A program made the translations under genes and the position numbers. From Pilatotrama ljubarskyi (Eukaryota > Basidiomycota > Agaricomycetes > Polyporales > Polyporaceae), in NCBI GenBank assembly GCA_022385805.1, contig MU277745.1:69010-133009 (forward strand): a DNA stretch of 64,000 nucleotides, read 5' to 3'. Shown piece after piece: positions 59,731-64,000 of this stretch. How positions within the stretch are numbered: the first letter of the stretch is position 1; every line of letters begins with the position of its first letter. A model generated the notes under the pieces. The model did no database searches. It was not told the DNA's origin and was given only the letters and a program-made list of their open reading frames with translations.

Positions 59731-62700
59731 TTACTCGTCGAGCTCATCATCTCCAAAGTCATTGAAATATGGATCCTGCCTAGCTCTGATAAGCGCTACC
59801 TCCCCTTCCACCCAGGTATGAAGGCGCCGGAATGCCTCTCTTGCAGCACGTGGATTGAGAGGGAACGTCTCTCGCAACTGAGCAATGAGCGGTAGAATCT
59901 CATAAGTAGCAGATTCAATAAACGGCTCTTCTTGATGGAATGGCTGCAAGTGCATCTGCATGGCCAGTCCGCGCTCAGTGCTGGATTGCATATTCCATGC
60001 ATCCTGGTCTGGGGTAGGGAAGCCAGATGGTAGAAGGTCGGCCAAGGAGCGGGGGGTTGGGAGTGGAGCAAAAGGGCTAGAGCTGGCAGCCTGTATAGCT
60101 GATTGATTAGTTTACTTCTTATTATATTAGAATAATGCTTACATTGCCCTCAGGCTGCTGACTGCCAGTACCAGGTTGTGTGTGATCTACTTCTGGAGTG
60201 GCGGGAGCAGTAGGCTTTGCCACAGCACTGGAATGTGTGGATGCGTCATCTAAAATATTTTTTGCTTAGAGTTGGGACCACTATATAGTAGAAGCATCAC
60301 ATACCAGCCTCTGTGGAGCTTTCAGGAACCTTGGAAGCATCATCAGCAGACTTGTCGATCTCCTTGTCGCTGTTGTTGGTATCCTTGTCGCTGTCGTCGA
60401 TGACTGCCTTGCTGCGAATATTGCGCCGCTTTTCCTGCAGACCTTGACGAACTCGGCGACCCCGGAATGCGCGCTGCTTCCCCTTGCCCTTGCGTTTGAT
60501 AACCGGCTCCTCCTCATACTCGTCATCATCTTTCTCTGTCTCACCTTCATCATTACCTGCAGGCATACGCTGAGGAATGGAAAGTGTTGAGCCACCGCGT
60601 CCTCGACCATGCCTACGGCCACCACCCTTTAGTTCCTGAGGTGGTTCACTGGCTGGAACAACGCTGGCATTGCTAGCCCGATTAAGGGCATCAGCAAGCT
60701 GTTCCTCAGGAGTGATGTCCGGCTGAGAGGTGGCAGGTACGTCGACGTCCATGGAGTCGCTTGGGTCTTCAGTTACCCGGCTAACCTTACCACCCGAGAT
60801 GGTACCAGCACCAGTAGCCGCTACCGTGCGTCCAGCTTCAGAGACGCTGACAGCACGCTCCTTCCGCTTTCCCAGAGCCTTCCGTGATGGGATTGCAACG
60901 TATACGGATGTTGACTGTGGTTTAGATGCAGTGACAGGAGCTGCTGTAGAGGTCGTGGAAGTCTGAGTGGTGGGGACTGGGGGTACAGGCAATGCGTTGT
61001 GAGCTGGCTCGGTTTGGGCTGTTGAGGGTGGTTCGGCATTATCGGCTGAGGGTTCCGTGGATTTCTGGGCTAAGGAAGGAGGTGTGGGACTGGCAAAGGG
61101 CAAAGGAGATTGACGAGGGCTTGGCACTGGGGTATGGCCTACAGAGACTGGTTTGGACAAGGAAAGTGGGTGGTGGGAAGCTGAAGGCTGAGAGGAATCT
61201 GTCACGGCACAATTAGAACATTATTTTGAAAGAATTATTAGTTATCCGTCACCTTGATGAGGCTTAGTTTGTACTGCAGATTGATCTACTGACACCTTCT
61301 CAATCTGCCTCAGCCTGATCCACGGAGGAGTTCCACCAGCACGTGGGTCCTGAGTGTTGAAAACCAGCACCGTGCCTTCAGATTGTGAGGATCCACCTTT
61401 TGCAGCTGGTCCCGGTGCTTCAGCTTCGGCTTGGAGAAGTTGGGCAACATTGAAGGGAAGATGCGAGCTACTAGGGGAAGCAGGATTGACAGTAGGAATA
61501 GGCGACATGTCGAGGTTGAATAACGAGCCCTGGTTGCCAAGCTGTAGCTCCGCCACGATACGTTGCCACGCTGGGTGCTGTAAGACGTTGGCGATGGCGC
61601 GTGCGTAGTTCTTGACGGCTCTATCGGTGCTGGATGTGTTCACGTTACAGTCGACCTCAAAGCTCACCAGAGCTTTGGCGAACCGCCTCTTGGTTTGCTT
61701 CATAAGATCAGAACCAGTGTATTTTGCAACACCAGCCTTCTCTTTTGGTAACCAAAAGAACTCGTCGCCAGTGGAGGTGACGTGCTTCAAAGACTTGGGC
61801 AAGTCATTGATGAGCTCAACATGGTTGTCGATAAGTATCGCAGCAATCTGTACAATTAAAAATGTCTTTATGCGTATATGAATTAAAATGCAAATATAAC
61901 ACACATACCTTGTAAAGTCGAGTCAGGTCCTCAGGATGTGCATCCCGATATACCTGAGCGATGGTCATTTCGGCAGATGGGATTGAAGGCTTGTAGCCGG
62001 GTATCTCGGAGAGCTTGCGCTTCTCAGCAAGATGATTGAGTATCGGACCATCTGCAGTCCGCCACCATGGCAGTTTGCCCCAGATGTGTGGCTCCTGACC
62101 GGGGAAAGGACTGTTGGAGGAGAAGAGGTTTGCCCAGGAGCCTCCATAAAGCACCCATACAAGCTACAATATATTAGTCTGGTTTATGATTTAACTACCC
62201 CAATTGATACACTTACAAGTGCTGTCAGGCAGCCCATGAACTCCCACCTTCCACGGAAGTTGCTGACCATGCCACGTGCCGAAAAGTAGGCATGCCACAG
62301 AAGCTATTATGAAATTTATTAGACTTCAGGTATAAGCAATCAGAATAAGTGCTTACTGCTCCTTTATCTTCTCCACGAAGTAGCAGAGAATATTCGCCAT
62401 CAGCACGGACCGCAGCATTCTCTGATTGCAAGAGGGTAGCTAGGTAGGGGTTGGTCGGCTTCTCATTCTTCCGCAGCTTCTCGACCAGAGCTTTCATCGC
62501 TTCAATACGTTCTGCAATTGGAGCATCTGGGAGAAGCCACACGAAAACCTGGCCCCGCCTAGCCCGAGCCGCGAGAGTGTCGAGTTTGGCCATTTCATTC
62601 AAGGTAAGAGTGACTGGGGCATCATTGCGACGAATGTCGACAATGTCTGAGCAAGTCGCCCATGGTGCACCAGCAAATGGAGAAAGCTGATCGGCCGCAG

Positions 62701-63749
62701 CTTCCAGATAGCATGACAAGGGCTATATATCAAAGTCAACAATCAAATTGTGGATATTTCCCTGCATTACTTACCCAACAGCCGCTATTCCAGATAGCAG
62801 AAAGAGCAGTCTTAGGCACCGTACGACCTATCCCATATTCAGATCCACGCGCTAAAGCATGCAAGATCTTGGGATGAGAGAGCGCCTGTTCGCCTTGAAT
62901 AACCGAGTAGTCGCCTCCCAAGCAGGTTCCTACAAGGTGCTTGAAGTAATCCACAGCGTCCTTGTTGCTCTTCGCTGCAGGATTATAGGCGTCGTCGGAA
63001 CCGTAGATCTGCCGATATTCGAAGTCGAGTGTAAGAAAGAGAGCAGTCATCATTTGAGGATCTTCAAGTTTTTTGAGGTTGATGTCGACATGGTTCTGAG
63101 CCAGGATATACATAGTGATGATAGAGGAGGGAAGGATATCAAGCACAACTTCAGAATTAGGATATAAGCATACTTGGTTCAAATGACTGAAAATATACTG
63201 CTTACAGCGAGGTAAAAAAATTGCAGTCCAGAGCAGCCGAGGGGTATAGATGTTGTGAAGCCATGCCTTCTGAGGCGTCACAGGATCTTCTTTATCGATA
63301 TCCAGCATAGCGTGAATGCGATGGCCGTGCGTGAGATATGTCAAAGTGACGCCAGGGGGGGGAGACCACTCGGGAACTTCTTCAATGGTGGCAGGATCGG
63401 CAGTGTGGTGACGGAGAAGTGACTCCCAATGCTCCGTGTCCACCACGAAGAATGCAGGAAATTTCAGGCGCTGATCAGAACCGCACAGCGAAGCTTTGAG
63501 ACGGTCTGCATGGCTACCAAGGATCGGGCGCTGGTCACTGTGCGGCTTGCAATTCTTGATTGATGTGAGGTACCAACCCCGCCCAATTGCCTGAAAAAGC
63601 CTGGTCAAATTCTCCATTTTTCCTTTAGCACACTCAGCATAGAAGCGCCGAATGACAGCCTCAATGAAAGCCGTAGAACAGCCCTCATATGTAGCAGGGT
63701 TTAGTGCTTTCTCAAGAGTGATTGATTCCATGTTGGCTGGGGTAGACAT
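59731..63749 (-). CDS. Large unknown protein of the candidate element, ParB/Srx-like stretch
   Basis: Nine exons: 63749-63206, 63148-62775, 62722-62357, 62303-62217, 62163-61909, 61847-61253, 61198-60305, 60249-60143, 60090-59731. Eight GT-AG introns of 52-61 nt, all phases closed, 1193 aa: clearly a maintained gene. The N-terminal 130 residues contain KPHSDQRPILGSHADRLKAS, LKFPAFFVVD and VTLTYLTHGHRIHAMLDI. This order recalls ParB/sulfiredoxin-fold proteins (NPR...helix...strand...GxHR), but only weakly. The middle has RRGQVFVWLLPDAPIAERIE, LLWHAYFSARGMVSNFRGRW and GDEFFWLPKEKAG. The C-terminal 450 residues are Ser/Pro/Thr-rich with basic blocks (RKGKGKQRAFRGRRVRQGLQ) that look like nuclear signals, and the tail is acidic. 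Function unknown. Codon third positions are richer in A/T than in neighbours. Confidence 0.85.
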
Positions 63750-63892
63750 TGTTTGTGATAGTGTTGCTATAAGACACCATGTTATTTTATGTGATCTTTT
63801 ATGCAAAGCAAAATTTATACGAACACTTCTGTTTTAGGAAGGTAGTGGTTGCAGTTCAAGAGGTATATCTGTGGCTGTGCAGCTATCTGTGG

Positions 63893-63903
63893 CTTTATAT
63901 ATA
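63893..63903 (-). promoter_or_regulatory. TATA box of the large gene
   Basis: TATATATAAAG on the minus strand, about 145 bp before the start codon, which has good context (ACAATGTC). It sits between the gene and the right-hand structured repeat. Confidence 0.5.
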
Positions 63904-63906
63904 GTC

Positions 63907-64000
63907 CTATCTATATAATCCGACCACTGAACGTTCAGTGGCGGAGGTAAATCGGAGGTAAGGCCGTATCTCCGTCGTTTCCTGGACAATCGCCTTACCT
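63907..64000 (+). repeat. Structured repeat, copy C (cut by the window end)
   Basis: Same orientation and order as the left array: CTATCTATATAATCCGA, an 18-bp perfect palindrome CCACTGAACGTTCAGTGG (63924-63941), GGAGGTAAATC, arm GGAGGTAAGGC (63954-63964), core TCTCCGTCGTTTCCTGGACA, and the closing arm GCCTTACCT at the last base. The palindrome keeps the central TGAACGTTCA but its four outer pairs differ from the left copies. Confidence 0.85.

Larger units (their letters stand above)
58213..64000 (-). mobile_element. Candidate undescribed mobile element (runs off the window)
   Basis: An A+T-richer stretch with one intact large gene on the minus strand is bracketed by direct copies of the same structured repeat: four at the left end, at least one at the right end. 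The change of composition, the lack of other genes, the adjacent dead copia copy and the repeat bracketing all suggest an insertion. No reverse transcriptase, integrase, DDE transposase, Rep/helicase or tyrosine recombinase motif was found in the gene, so the mode of movement is unknown. Target-site duplications cannot be checked because the right end is cut off. Confidence 0.5.

Noticed and set aside
59731..63749. Assignment of the large protein to a known transposase or helicase
   Set aside because: No DDE/D, YVDD, GKS/T-DExx, HUH or R-H-R-Y pattern could be found in the translated exons.

Overview
The window is nuclear DNA of a filamentous basidiomycete, most likely an Agaricomycete (possibly a polypore; the species cannot be told from sequence alone). 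Reasons: genes are split by many short GT-AG introns (mostly about 49-65 nt), the coding DNA is G+C rich, and the gene families are typical of mushrooms: F-box and BTB proteins, a tandem array of 2OG-Fe(II) oxygenase-like genes, single-pass Ser/Thr-rich membrane proteins, LIS1/PAC1 and SRPK. I rebuilt exon structures by hand from splice signals and reading-frame phase. Most complete gene models close to a whole number of codons.

Layout. 0-11.5 kb: F-box protein (-), a small protein with a C-x-C-x-x-C motif (+), an unknown three-exon protein (+), an SRPK-type kinase with a very long first intron (+), a BTB protein (+). 11.8-24.9 kb: four dispersed paralogues of one 2OG-Fe(II) oxygenase-like family. 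Two are intact, one has a late frameshift and one is a clear pseudogene. A LIS1/PAC1 gene lies between the third and fourth copies. 26-34 kb: a second BTB protein, a single-pass membrane protein, and a Usv1/Rgm1-class C2H2 transcription factor whose long second exon is open in two frames. 34.3-42.3 kb: about 8 kb in which I find no gene. 42.3-55.6 kb: a dense housekeeping block: DBR1 and RPF2 (divergent, 234 bp apart), a mucin-like membrane protein, URC4, a GPH/SLC45-like sugar transporter and ETF-ubiquinone oxidoreductase.

55.9-64 kb is different. A truncated Ty1/copia element with one LTR meets a stretch with degenerate TTAGGG/CCCTAA motifs and paired hairpins. Next comes a duplicated block of structured repeats, then a visibly A+T-richer region holding one intact nine-exon gene (about 1193 codons, minus strand) for a protein I cannot assign. 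The gene is bracketed by direct copies of the structured repeat (58.2-58.8 kb and 63.9-64.0 kb). Each copy has a perfect 18-bp palindrome around TGAACGTTCA. Its outer arms differ between the left and right copies but stay perfectly complementary, and a second inverted repeat in the same units covaries in the same way. The protein contains a stretch that weakly resembles a ParB/sulfiredoxin-type fold with a G-H-R motif. This is the best candidate for a new mobile or selfish genetic unit in the window.

The core genes have independent cellular roles: lariat debranching, 60S ribosome assembly, uracil catabolism, sugar uptake, mitochondrial electron transfer, SR-protein phosphorylation and dynein regulation. 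I see no evidence of a biosynthetic cluster.
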